Positions 1-11,435 of a DNA stretch of 64,000 bases are shown one piece after another. The notes beneath the pieces were generated by a model that worked only from the letters and a program-made list of their open reading frames with translations, made no database searches and was not told the origin of the DNA. Source of the stretch: Haematobia irritans. Its lineage: Eukaryota > Arthropoda > Insecta > Diptera > Muscidae. Both the position numbers and the translations under genes were made by a program. Within the stretch, counting starts at the first letter, position 1, and each line of letters starts with the position of its first letter. The DNA lies in NCBI RefSeq assembly GCF_050003625.1, contig NC_134397.1, forward strand, positions 197,181,063-197,245,062, read 5' to 3'.

Positions 1-824
1 TATACGCTAACAATGTTCATAAGTTGGGACATGAATTTGCAGATACGCAAGATCAAGTACGAGTGCGTTGCATTTTTATTTGATTCGCCCCTCCCTCCCT
101 CCTATATCCACATTATGGCCATAACAGACCAACCACTCCACTAACCTTCAATGTTGAAATTGTTCGATACATTTTATTGCTCTTGTCTTGCTACCAGATT
201 GGCAACATAACTTTGTGATTATTATTGGTTTCTAGCGGCGCTTGTCAAGGTGCCCATAAAAATCTGTTTGCAATTTGTACCCGCCTATGTTCATGGGCCT
301 CAAATACCAAATAGCCCATTAAAACAAATATGCGTTGAAATCGTGTGCTGTGCCCATGTAATTGAAACGCGTGTTGCACAAATCTTGATGCATTTACGGA
401 AATCTGAGTGTACGCTTTATCTTGATAACGTTTAAATGGGGTTACCAAAAAGGTATTTTTTTGAAAATGTTTTGTGATGGTGGCTTGTATGTAATTTATA
501 CCCGACAATTGTTTAGGTTTAATATTTATTGACACAATAAAGTTGTAATTGCAAGCTTCCAACTTGTGATCCGGAAGTAGTGCACATTTGGATCATCTCC
601 AATGAATTTTACATGGGCTTGCCATATGAAGGTAGTACTTCGTTTTCGCGTCCTTTGTACCTTGAAAGTTCATTTGAATGAAAAAAATAAAAAAAAAAAA
701 ATAAAAAAAAATATTTTTTTCACCAACTTCACCTTTTGCTAATATTTTCTACACTTTTTATATTCTAATTATCTAGTTTTTATAATTTGTAAAATTTTTC
801 GCTCCGACCGGGAAATGAATCTGT
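1..824. other. AT-rich region without a recognised gene
   Basis: No open frame here has recognisable protein similarity. Around 575-640 a stretch containing 'acatgggcttgcca' resembles the inside of the CCCAGC-ended MITE at 37550-38113, so a decayed copy may lie here. From 675 the sequence is A-rich and T-rich homopolymer. Nothing else is supported. Confidence 0.4.
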
Positions 825-919
825 GCTTGTTGGCACCATAACAAAACGTTTTAGAACACACAAACGCCATTGAAAAGAAGAATCGAAACGTCAATTCAAA
901 TGTTTGTGATATGATCGTA

Positions 920-2176
920 AAGGGTGATAGGTCAAAATTTGGTCAAGGGAAAACGCGTGTAAATCGGTGAAATCGTTTATTTAAGAAATCAAATTAAATT
1001 TCTTTTTCAAGTTCAATTAGTATAAAATTCAGGAAAAATATTCAGTTAGGCTTTCGCTTTTCCAAATCCGAATTGCCGGGCCTCACGCTTGACACCTGCC
1101 ATCACATTTTGTACAGCCACCTTGTCCACCTTCTTCGCCGCATAAAGCCAATTTGCCTTGAACTGTTGCTCGTCCTTAGCAGTGTTTTTGGTCTTCTTTA
1201 GGTACCGCTTGACAGTAGCCCAGTATTTCTCAATTGGGCGGAGCTCTGGCGTGTTGGGAGGGTTCTTGTCCTTGGGAAGCACCTGCACGTTGTTGGCGGC
1301 ATACCACTCCATGGCCTTTTTACCGTAATGGCAAGATGCCAAATCCGGCCAAAACAGTACGGAACAACCGTGTTTCTTCAGGAAAGGCAGCAGACATTTA
1401 TTTAAACACTCTTTCACGTAAATTTCTTGGTTGACAGTCCCGGAAGCTATGAAAATGCTGCTATGAAAATGCTGTCACAGGTACAGATGGCTTGCCAAAC
1501 CAGATATTTCTTTGCGAACTTTGACAGTTTTATGTGCTTGAAAATATCTGCTACCTTTCCCCTTCCTTTTGCCGTATAAAACTCCTGTCCCGGAAGCTGC
1601 TTGTAGTAGGTTTCGTCGTCCATTACCACGCAGTCAAACTTCGTCAGCATCGTCGTGTACAGCCTCCGGGATCGCGCTTTGGCCGTCGTATTTTGTTTAT
1701 CATCGCGATTTGGAGTCACTACCTTCTTGTAAGTCGATAGTCCGGCTCGTTTTTTGGCTCGATGCACGGTTGTAGACGATACACCCAGCTTATTTGCGGC
1801 ATCTCGGAGAGAGAGGTTAGGGTTTCGCTTGAAACTACCGGCAACTCTCTTTGTCGTCTCAGCGGCTTCCGGTTTTCGATTTCCCCCCGATCCAGACTTC
1901 CTGGCTGTCGACAAACGATTTGGCAACTTTTAGCGATTTTGCCAGCTTTGTGTGCGAGTAGCTCGGATTTTCGCGATGCGCGAGCAAAATTTTGATACGC
2001 TGCTCTTCTTGCTTGGACGGCATTTTGACAACTGAAGAGTGAATTCCAAAATCATAATAGGAGCAACATTCTACACACACACACCTTCAAAATGAGGGGT
2101 GTTCAGGTTTTTTAAATGCAAAATTGAAAGAAATACGTCAAGTTTATATTGACCAAATTTTGACCGTATCACCCTT
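920..2176 (-). mobile_element. Tc1/mariner element of the DD37E type
   Basis: The 1257-bp element is flanked by TA (918-919 and 2177-2178). Its terminal inverted repeats begin AAGGGTGATA and continue with GGTCAAAATTTGGTCAA on both ends, with a one-base difference near the tip. It encodes a broken transposase on the minus strand. Ends, size and catalytic spacing fit the ITmD37E (TRT) group of Tc1/mariner known from mosquitoes and other insects. It sits inside repeat D and is therefore younger than that copy. Confidence 0.88.
1046..2023 (-). pseudogene. DD37E transposase pseudogene
   Basis: The reading runs from a start near 2023 (MPSKQEEQRIKILLAH) to a stop at 1046, broken across at least three frames: about 1920-2023, 1447-1926 and 1046-1417. 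The N-terminal part holds helix-turn-helix sequence (NPNLSLRDAANKLGVSSTTVHRAKKR, shortened here to its key residues LRDAANKLGVSSTTV). The first catalytic Asp is in VVMDDETY, the second in FWPDLASCHY, and the last Glu in ELRPIEKYW. Counting gives 37 residues between the second Asp and the Glu. Frameshifts near 1920 and 1430 and a small loss after DDETY make it inactive. Confidence 0.85.
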
Positions 2177-2574
2177 TAATATGGCACAAAGGCATAACAT
2201 TATAATTACTTCTTAAGACGTTTTTTTGTTAGAATGAATAAAAACTTATAAAAAGAACATCAACAGGCACAGGTTCAAATCCCTACGGGAATAAAATATT
2301 TAATTTTATTTTCATTACTTCTTTACTTTTTTTGATTTTCTATTCTTTTATGCGACATTTAATTGTCCAACATTTAAATTTTGAGCTTAATCGGCAAATA
2401 GCGTATTTTTAATACTGGTCCAAAAGAACTTCGTCGGAAGTGGAAATCACGATAGGTATCATTTCAAAAACGCGCGTCCAGGTACTTTGAACATGATTCT
2501 GGAAAAAAGTTTGTTACACATTTTGACTAAATTCCTCTCCAACAAAGAGGTCCTCCACAAAATGATCTATAAAA

Positions 2575-3542
2575 GAAAATTGACAAAATTTTCTATAGAA
2601 ATTAAATTTTGACGAAATTTTCTAAAGAAATAAAATTTTTACAAGATTTTCTATGGAAGTAAAATTTTGACAAAATTTTCTATAAAAAAAATTTTTTTGA
2701 CAACATTTTTATATAACTAAAATTTTGACAAAATTTTCTATAGAAATAAAATTTTGACAAAATATTTTATAGAAATAACATTGTGACAAATTTTTCTATA
2801 GAAATAACATTTTGACAAATTTTTCTATGGGAATAAGATTTTGACAACAATTTTTATAGAAATACAATTTTGAAACATTTTCTATAGAAATAAAATTTTG
2901 ACATTATTTTCTATAGAAATAAAATTTTGACAAAATTTTCTATAGAAATAAATTTTGACAAAATTATTTATAGAAATAAAAGATTGACAACATTTCTATG
3001 GTATCCAAATTTTGACATAATTTTCTATAGAAATAAAATGTTCACAAAATTTTTAATACAATACAAATACAATTTTGACAAAATTTTCTATAGAAATAAA
3101 TTTTTGACAACATTTTTAATAGAACTAAAATTTTGACAACATTTTTTATAGAACTAAAATTTTGACAAAATTATTTATAGAAATAACATTTTGACAAATT
3201 TCTCTATGGGAATAAAATTTTGACAACAATTTTTATAGAAATACAATTTTGATACATTTTCTATAGAAGTAAAATTTTGACAATATTTTCTATAGAAATA
3301 AAATTTTGACAAAATTTTCTATAGAAATAAATTTAGACAAAATTATTTATAGAAACAAAAGATTGACAAAATTTCTATGGTATAAAATTTCTATAGTTAA
3401 TAAATTTTCTATAGAAATAAAATGTTCACAAAATTTTTTATAGAAATAAAGTTTTGACAAAATTTTCTATAGAAATAAAATTCTAATAAAAATTTTTATA
3501 GAACTAAAATTTTGATAAAAATTTAGTATAGAAATAAAATTC
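2575..3542 (+). repeat. 29-bp tandem array (block 1)
   Basis: About 33 imperfect copies of a 29-bp unit, consensus gacaaaattttctatag plus aaataaaatttt. The unit is nearly self-complementary around CTATAG. The array resumes at 4490-4575 after the foldback element, showing that the foldback inserted into it. Point changes and small indels are common, so this is an old array. Confidence 0.9.
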
Positions 3543-4487
3543 ATTCGTTTTGTTTTGTTATTGTTGGTTTTTGTTCTTTAATCATTGTTGTTGTTTTTTT
3601 GATTTCTTTTTTCGGAGGGTTCAAGTGTGGTTTATTGTTGGGTTTAATGAACTGCCTGAATTTATTCTGATAATTGGTTGATATTCTTGCTGCAAGTAGA
3701 GGATGCTGATGAGGAATGTGGTAATTCCGAAACGTGCGTCCATCCAACCATCTTGCAGTCTATAGGGCTTTGCCCAAATAAATTTGACAAACATTCTTTT
3801 CCTCTGTTGGTTAAGCTACACTTGTAGTTTAGTCAATGCATGACTAAACTACAAGTGTAGCTTAACCAACAGAGGAAAAGTATGCTTGTCAAATTTATTT
3901 GGGCAAAGCCCTATAGACTGCAAGATGGTTGGATGTACAGCTGTACATTCCTCATCAGCATCCTCTACTTGCAGCAAAACTATCAACCAATTATCAGAAT
4001 AAATTCGGGTAATTCACTCAACCCAAAGTGAACTACACTTGAACCTCCCGAAAAAGGGTTTGATAGTCGGCTACTGCCTAAACAAATTTGCCAGCATATC
4101 TCTTTTCCTTTGCCAAACTCAAATCATCGATTTGAATGTATTTGGCTGGGTTTGTTTTTGAGCGTGCTTCCTCTATCTTCATTCGTTTTGTTTGTTATTG
4201 TTGGCTTCTCTTCAATCGTTATTGTTGTTTTTGATCTCAGCTTAAAGCCATGCATTGACTAAACTACAAGTGTAGCTTAACCAACAGAGGAAAAGTATGC
4301 TTGTCAAATTTATTTGGGCAAAGCCCTATAGACTGCAAGATGGTTGGATGTACAGCTGTTTCGGAATTACCACATTCCTCAGCTAAGCTACACTTGTAGT
4401 TTAGTCAATGCATGACTTTAAGCTGAGATCAAAAACAACACAACAATAACGATTGAAGAGAAGCCAACAATAACAAACAAAACGAAA
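3543..4487. mobile_element. Foldback-type element with long inverted repeats
   Basis: Two hairpin structures lie side by side. In the first, about 235-bp arms (about 3600-3838 and 3844-4060) face each other across a few bases centred on 'agtcaATGCAtgact'. In the second, arms of about 80-100 bp (about 4178-4285 and 4388-4487) flank a unit that repeats the first arm's 'aaccaacagaggaaaag' segment. The outer ends carry tattgttg and gttttgtt motifs in opposite orientation. No protein is encoded. The structure matches foldback-like (long-TIR) elements; the family name is unknown to me. Confidence 0.75.
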
Positions 4488-4489
4488 AA

Positions 4490-4575
4490 AAATATTGACA
4501 AAATTTTCTGAAGAAATAAAATTTTGACAAAATTTTCTATAGAAATAAAATTTTGACAAAATTGTTATATAATAA
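4490..4575 (+). repeat. 29-bp tandem array, continuation of block 1
   Basis: About three units in the same orientation as 2575-3542, resuming directly after the foldback element. Confidence 0.85.
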
Positions 4576-5718
4576 CAAAATAATTTTTTTTTTGGTTTTT
4601 ATTCGAACTTTATTAGAATACAACGAAATGATTGATCAAGCTCGAGGTCTATACTCGTATGTTCAATGTATTTTCGTTGGTTTTTCGATATCTTGCCGTC
4701 ATATGTAAGGCATTTCCAAGACGACCTAAAAAGTGATTCGTTCTCCGAATGGAATAAGTATGCGAACACACCTATTGTATAACCCTTTGCTGCTATTCAT
4801 ATATGGCTAAAGTATCACATTTCAAACTTGTAGCATGCCACACGTTCAACTTCAAACTCAATGAAGTGTATGGTAGCAGCAACAGAGACAGACAGACAGA
4901 CAACATGCTCCAAATTGTTGAATTGTTGTCTTAGCCCGAAACATGCGTGAGTGTTGTAAACGTTTCGCGTGTTGTTTGTTATGATAGCGAGAGACTTTTC
5001 GTGTTACCATCGATGTCGGTCGCCTGTTAAATTTTCGATGTCTTGTTCATGCACATAATGTTTTGACGTAACGCAAGATAGCTTGATGGTGTCTGCATTA
5101 TGCGCGTATTTCACGCCTTCTGGTTTTGGATGGTGATATTTACTCTTTTCACTCGAGGTGATTTTTTGCAAATGGAGGAAATTGAGATGATGTAAAGAGA
5201 AAAATGTTTGTGGAAATACTCTCGAATTTCTATCAAAAAGAATATGAATGTGCGAAAAAGACCCAGACCAGCATACAAAAACCATCACCATTGAAAGGAT
5301 CATTTTAACGGCATTTAAATGAATATCTAAAATGAAGGAGAGCAAAAGACGACACATGAATTGTTAACAGCTCATTCGAAAAGTAGAATGAAAATGGAAT
5401 GAAGTGAGCGAAAAATGACTCCTGCGTGACTTATTAGTGACGCATGAACTTGGCTATGTTTTAATTTCCATTATTCTTAAATATTTCTTAACGCTTTCCA
5501 TAGATTTGTGCTGCAAAGTTATGTATGTATAACATTTAAATAAGGTTGAACAAGGAGATTGTTCAAATTGTCGTACGTTTTGTATAAATATTTGGCACGA
5601 ACTCACTCCCCTCCATGTTGTTAAAAAATTGGATAATAACTCTGGACAGTATCCCATGGTGTTCAATGGTAATGAAGACATTCAGAAATTTTCCCATTTC
5701 CAAATGCAAAAAAAATAG
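4576..5718. other. Region without a recognised gene or repeat
   Basis: Mixed-composition, apparently low-copy sequence. A 117-codon open frame at 5004-5357 on the minus strand has a hydrophobic start but no recognisable domain or codon signal, so I do not call it. No RNA gene was seen. Confidence 0.4.
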
Positions 5719-7547
5719 TATATACGGCCGTAAGTTCGGCCAGGCCGAATATTATATACCCTTCACCATGGATTGCGTAGAAACTTCTACGAAAGACTGT
5801 CATCCACAATCGAATTACTTGGGTTGCGGTATCTTAAAACTTCTTAACATCTTTTTCTATATTGTGAGTTATTCCATACGTGGTATATATAAGACAAAAA
5901 AGTTATGTATAGGTAAGTCTACAAATAATTACGAATCGACATGGACTTTTGCACGGTATGTAGAGAGCCAGAATTGAAATATGGGAGTCGCTTATATCGG
6001 GGCTATATAGAATTATGAAACTGATATGGATTGGAGATCGATTTATCTGATTGGAGATCGATTTATCTGAGGGCCATATATATTAACTATAAACCGATAT
6101 GGACCTAATTAGGCATGGTTTTTAACGGCCATATACTAGCACAATGTACCAAATTTCAACTGACTCGGATGAAATTTGCTCCTCCAAGAGGCTCCAAAAC
6201 CAAATCTCGGGATCGGTTTATATGGGGGCTATATATGATTATGGACTGATATGAACCACTTTTGGCATGGTTGTTAAATATCATATACTACTACCACGTA
6301 CCAAATTTCAACCAGATCGAATGAATTTTGCTTCTCCAAAAGGCACCAGAGTCAAATCTGTGGATCGGTTTATATGGGGGCTATATATAATTATGGACTG
6401 ATAGGAATCAATTCCTGCATGGTTGTTGGATACCATATACTAACATCACGTACCAAATTTCAACCGAATCGGATAAAATTTGCTCCTCCAATAGGCTCCA
6501 AAACCAAATCTCGGGATCGGTTTATATGGGGGCTATATATGATTATGGACTGATATGGACCACTTTTGGCATGGTTGTTAAATATCATATACTACTACCA
6601 CGTACCAAATTTCAACCAGATCGAATGAATTTTGCTTCTCCAAAAGGCACCAGAGGTCAAATCTGGGGATCGGTTTATATGGGGGCTATATATAATTATG
6701 GACTGATATGAACCAATTCCTGCATGGTTGTTGGATACCATATACTAACATCACTTACCAAATTTCAAACGAATCGGATGAATTTGGCCTTCCAAGGGGA
6801 GGTCAAATCTGGGTCGGTTTATATGGGGCCTATATATAATTATTGACCGATTTCGACCAATTTTTGCATGGGTGTTTGAGGCCATATATTAACACCAACT
6901 GAATCAGATGAATTTTGGTCTTCCAAGAGACTCCGGAGGTCAAATCTGGTGATCGGTTTATATGGTGGCTATGTATAATTATGGACCGATGTGGACCTAT
7001 TAATGACCATCATTAGAGACCGTATACTAACACCATGTACCAAATTTCAACCGGATCGGATGAAATTTGCTTCTCTTAGAGGCTCCGCAAACCAAATCGG
7101 GGGATCGGTTTATATGGGGGCTATATATAATTATGGACCGATGTGGACCAATTTTTGCGTGGTCATTAGATACCATATACTAACACCATGTACCAAATTT
7201 CAGCCGGATCAGATGAAATTTGCTTCTCTTAGAGTAATCGCAAGCCAAATTTGGGGGTCCGTTTATATGGGGGCTATACGTAAATGTGAACCTATATGGC
7301 CCATTTGCAATACCATTCGACCTACATCAATAACAACAACTCGTGCCAAGTTTCAAGTCGATAGCTTGTTTCGTTCGGAAGTTAGCGTGATTTCAACAGA
7401 CGGACGGACGGACATGCTCAGATCGACTCAGAATTTCACCACGACCCAGAATATATATACTTTATGGGGTCTTAGAGCAATATTTCGATGTGTTACAAAC
7501 GGAATGACAAAGTTAATATACCCCCATCCTATGGTGGAGGGTATAAC
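5719..7547 (+). mobile_element. Family A composite element (about 152-bp unit array)
   Basis: It opens with tatatacggccgtaagttc and the hairpin TTCGGCCAGGCCGAA, then ATACCCTTCACCATGGATTG and a 5' body with 'gactgtcatccacaatcg'. From about 6000 to 7300 there is a tandem array of units of 152-153 bp that repeat gatcggtttatatggggg and ccaaatttcaaccgga. The 3' part has a (GGAC)n microsatellite (plus-strand acggacggacgg), the TA-rich agaatatatatactttatg, and the end CCTATGGTGGAGGGTATAA. The CCACCAT motif near both ends is inverted, acting as a short terminal inverted repeat. No protein is encoded. Components resemble dipteran mini-me elements; this assignment is inference. Confidence 0.75.
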
Positions 7548-7659
7548 AATTTGGTGGAAGGTATAAAATGTCTCAGTTGATTTGAAAAAGTTTTCATTCA
7601 GAATGTAAAAGGTTTCATTTGAAGTGAAAATGCACAGAAACATTTTAAACCAGAATATT

Positions 7660-7912
7660 TTCAATTAAAATTTTAACTAAATATTCAAAAATATTCAATT
7701 AAAAAGACATTAGCAAAAATTAATAATATCAATTAATTTCTAATTGGATCAATTACTTTTTGTAATTGATTTTTAATTGGATCAATACATTTTTGTAATT
7801 GACTTCCGTGATTGATACTATCATTTCTGTAATTGCAGACATTTCAATTAAAAATTAATTTGATCAATTTATTTCGTGAATGAATCCAAAAATAATTTTT
7901 TTGTGTACGCTA
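7660..7912 (+). mobile_element. AATTAATT-rich MITE, family N
   Basis: Very AT-rich, with repeated aattaatt/ttgat motifs, the marker 'gatactatcatttctgtaattg', and the end attttttttgtgtac. The same layout recurs inverted at 8060-8352 and in direct orientation at 63080-63342. The ends (gtacacacaaa / tttgtgtgtac) look like a short inverted repeat. Non-coding. Confidence 0.55.
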
Positions 7913-8059
7913 TATACACCAAATTGCGGCGACAAGCCTACTGGTAGTACCATAATTTCCAGAGGGGAATCCATCACAAAGTTAGTATACTCATCATCTA
8001 ATGGTGGAGGGTATTAATATTGAAAACCATCTTTGGACCTAAATCAATTTTCTTCTGAG

Positions 8060-8352
8060 TGTACACACAAACAAATTTTTTTCTGATTCAATCACGAAAT
8101 TAATTGATCCAATTAATTTTTAATTGAAATGTCTTCAATCACAGAAATGATAGTATCAATTAAAAAATTAATTGAAGGTCAATTAAAAAGTTAATTGATC
8201 CAATTAAAAAATTAATTGATACTATTATTTTTTGATTGATTTTTTTCCAATTAAAAAATTTGTTGAATCAATTAAATTTTTAATTGAATATTTTTTCAAA
8301 CTCAATTAAAATTTTAATTGGAAAATTTTTCGTGAAATTTTTTTGTGTGTAC
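8060..8352 (-). mobile_element. AATTAATT-rich MITE, family N (second copy)
   Basis: Begins gtacacacaaacaaattttt and ends ttttttgtgtgtac, a terminal inverted repeat. The interior carries 'aatgatagtatcaatta', the reverse of the marker in the 7660-7912 copy. The 150 bp between the two copies hold a family A end remnant (about 7975-8015, aatggtggagggtat). Non-coding. Confidence 0.6.
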
Positions 8353-9235
8353 ATAAAACCTTTCAGAGAGCACATCTTCCACAACCAAAACTTTTTATTC
8401 TCCATATTTTAAAAATTTGATTGGTCTTAATTAGCGTTACTTGTTTAGAGAAGTTTTCAAATTATGCCATTATCAGATATTACTCCCAACCGCTATTCCA
8501 TTTACCAAGTAATTCCGGTCAACCACATTGGAGTTCATTTCGCACAAAACCAAAACGCACTCTCGTGCGTAACACCACACACCATCACATTAACTTTCAA
8601 GCACTTGTTTGGCCTCCGGTGTTAACGATAATGTTTAAACGATTTTGAAATTCTGCAAAAGGCTCTAACTTCCATGGTTATGGCCAATGCTGGTGGTATT
8701 GTGGCTCCACGTTTTTGGTGCCAATGTCAGGGCGGTTTATGCTGTTTGGATTGAAGTCGGCTGCAAGGTGCGTTGACTTGTCATAAACATTGTGTGCGTA
8801 CATTGACGTACACGCCGGTTTTCATGTGCGTGAAAATGCTGAAGTTTTTTTTTTTTGTTAAAGTAAACAAAGTCAAATGGTTTTGGTGGAAAATCAAAGA
8901 AACCAATTTAATCAACTTATTTGGTTTGTGGGCAATGAAAACAAAATTTGTAATGTTTTGCCATTTATGCAAGATTGAAAACTTTGACGCTTTAGCTTTT
9001 TTCCTTATTATATAAAAAACTGACTTAATATAGGATGTTAGCATACTTTTTAGGATACGAAATGTACACAATATTAAGTACACATTTTCTATTCATATTT
9101 AAGTTAGTAACGTATTGTAATCAATCGAGAATTCAGTCGAAATCTACTTTAAAATTATTTGGGGCAGATTGAGGATGTTGTATGCGTTTTTTCTCAAATA
9201 TTTCCATACTAAATATGATCTACAGTATGGATGGA
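8353..9235. other. Region without a recognised gene
   Basis: Low-copy looking sequence. Small open frames at 8421-8648 and 8773-9083 show no recognisable domains and lie in T-rich DNA. No repeat from elsewhere in the window is obvious here. Confidence 0.4.
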
Positions 9236-10900
9236 AGACATACAAACTTTGTCATTCCGTTTGTAATACTTCGATATATTGGTCTTAGACCCCATAAAAT
9301 GTATATATTCTGGGTCGTGATGAATTTCTGATTCGATCCAACGATGTCCGTCCGTCCGTCTGTGGAAATTACACTAACTTCCGAACGAAACAAGCTATAG
9401 ACAATACACCTTCTGTACCCTCAAGATATGAAATCAGTCTATATGGAGGCCTTACCAAATGGACCGATAAAAACTAAATCATATAAACTTTTTTGTTGGT
9501 CTAAAATGCCAGTATATTTTCAATTTGTGGGAAATCGGATAAAAACTACAATTTCGAGAAACCCTAGGAGTTAAATCGGGAGATCGGTCTTATGGGGGCT
9601 ATGCCAAAAACCTGGAGGGATACACACAATATTCGTTACATGTAATTATAGTTCTAGAATCTAGACCCCAAATCGATGGGCCTGATATATCAAAAACTGT
9701 ACCGATACACAATATATTCGGCACACCCTTTATGGTCCTAGAATATCTCCAGATATTCAATTTTAGGCAAATTAGATAAAAACTACGAATTTTTGAAGCC
9801 CAGAAGTAAAATCGGGAAATCGGTCTATATGGGGGCTATATCAAAACAGGGTCCGATAATCACCATTTTCCTTACAGCTCTTTATGGTCCTAGAATATCT
9901 CCAGATATCCAATTTCAGGCAAATGGGATCAAAACTACGGATTCTACACTGAAAAAAATATTGTCGTGAGGTCAAAGATTTCATGTCTTTAAAATACGAA
10001 TACAAATTTTGCTTAGCATAGAAGACGCATTTCTCTAAAATAAAGTTATTTTCCTTGTCCAAAAAGTCGATAAACTTTTCAATGAAGTCGTATTGTCCTT
10101 ATAATTAAGTGATTTGACTTAAAAATGGGTATCTTAACATGAAAGAAAAAATTTATAGGCTAAGGTCAACTTGCCTTTAATAATTCAGAAAAATTCTTTA
10201 AATTTAATGAAATTGTCTTTAAATTTGTTGTCTTTTTGCATCTTGACTACAAAGCAAAAAATCGTTCAAATATAGGACATGTTTTTCAAAACTTTATTTT
10301 AAAGAAGTTTTTTACTTCAAACATAGCATAATTTCTACTGGAAGTCGAGTCCTAATTTGGAAAATAAAGTTGCCGTTAACTCGTTTTTAAAGGACTTTGA
10401 TAGCATATGAAGAAAAAAAGCTGAGAAAGCGAAAAATTAAAATTTGCTGCCTAGAAGCAAGTACACAAAACCTAAATTTAAAAGAGAATTGTGTCTTAAA
10501 AGTATCCTAACTTGTATTCTCCGCTTCTTTGGCTCGGAATCAATACCAAATTTTTTAAAGTAAAGACAAAACCTTTGGAACCGAGTATGCTTTTTTTTCA
10601 GTGTAGAAGACCCAGAAATAAAATTGGGTGATCGGTCTATATGGGGGCTATATCGAAACACGGTCCGATAATCACAATTTTCTGCACACCTCTTTATGGT
10701 CCTAGAATACCTCTAGATTTCCAATTTCAGGCAAATTGGATAAAAACTACGGTTTCTATAAGCCCAAGACCCCAAATCGGGCGATCGGTTTATATGGGAG
10801 CTATATCAAAACCTGGACCGATATAGCCCATCTTCGAACTTGGCCTGCGTGCAGACAAAAGACGATTCTGTGCCAAATTTCCGGACGATAGCTCCATTAA
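9236..10900 (+). mobile_element. Family A end joined to a family B array, split by MITE M
   Basis: About 9250-9420 is a family A 3' end in minus orientation (tttgtcattccgtttgtaa, then gtccgtccgtccgtctg). From about 9430 the sequence is a family B tandem array in plus orientation: gatcggtctatatgggggct, tcctagaatatctccagat, caatttcaggcaaat, units of about 150 bp. It closes with gcagacaaaagacgattctg. MITE M (9947-10603) interrupts it at TA. This is probably a mosaic of two insertions. Confidence 0.6.
9947..10603. mobile_element. MITE M, CACTGAAAAAAA ends, TA target
   Basis: A 657-bp non-coding element with ends CACTGAAAAAAATATTG and TTTTTTTTCAGTG, flanked by TA. Removing it restores a continuous family B unit (ggattcTAgaagccc, as in sister units), so the empty site is visible in the sequence. 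Related copies are at 21457-21996 and, split by an A element, at 43877-50117. Confidence 0.85.
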
Positions 10901-11038
10901 ACAAAAAATAAATTCTTCGCTTCCACTGGGGGTTGAACCTGGGTCTGTTGGCACCATAACAGAACGCATACTCAGTCACAAACGTCATTGAACATGATGC
11001 ATCAAAACGTCTATTCAAATGTTTGTGATATGAACCTA

Positions 11039-11145
11039 CACTAAAAAAAATATTTGCGTAATATTAAGATTACGCAACCTAAATTTTAAGATGCGAAATT
11101 TACAAAATATTAAGGACAAATTTCTTTAAAATAATGAATTTTTTT
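11039..11145 (+). mobile_element. MITE M2 fragment
   Basis: Starts TA-CACTAAAAAAAATATTTGCG inside repeat D and carries 'taagattacgcaacctaaattttaag'-type sequence. Its inverted relative at 50270-50452 ends ttttttcagtg. The right end here is not clear, so this copy is probably truncated. Confidence 0.5.
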
Positions 11146-11435
11146 TGTCATTAAATTTGACACCATGACATGACATTCTAACTACTTCCTGAGATGTTCT
11201 TTATTATTACGAATAGAAAAATAAAGAACGCTGATTCAAATCTCACTTTTTATTTTATTTTGTTTTTTTTTTTTTGTATGAATATATTTTTTCCATTAAA
11301 AATCAACAAAAAATTAAAAATTATCGTAATCTGCAAAACCTTCTCAAAAAAACTTCCATGGAAGTGAAAAAGTCAAACGGCACAGGTTAAAATCCCAGCG
11401 GAGATGATTTTTTTTTTTTTATTTTTTTATAATTA

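Larger units (their letters stand above)
825..2500 (+). repeat. Dispersed repeat D, copy 1 (split by a transposon)
   Basis: Shared blocks with 10900-12545 and, inverted, 61241-61925 define this repeat. They include 'ttggcaccataac', 'caaatgtttgtgatatg', 'aaagaac', a tRNA B-box-like 'ggttcaaatccc', 'ttttctattctttt' and 'ggaagtg'. I do not recognise the family. The B-box-like GGTTCAAATCC hints at a tRNA-derived or Pol III origin, but no good A box or tRNA fold was seen. The copy is interrupted at a TA by the DD37E transposon 920-2176. Confidence 0.6.

Noticed and set aside
5004..5357. 117-codon minus-strand frame with a hydrophobic N-terminus resembling a signal peptide
   Set aside because: No recognisable domain, average codon use for non-coding AT-rich DNA, no splice or start context; a chance frame is likely.
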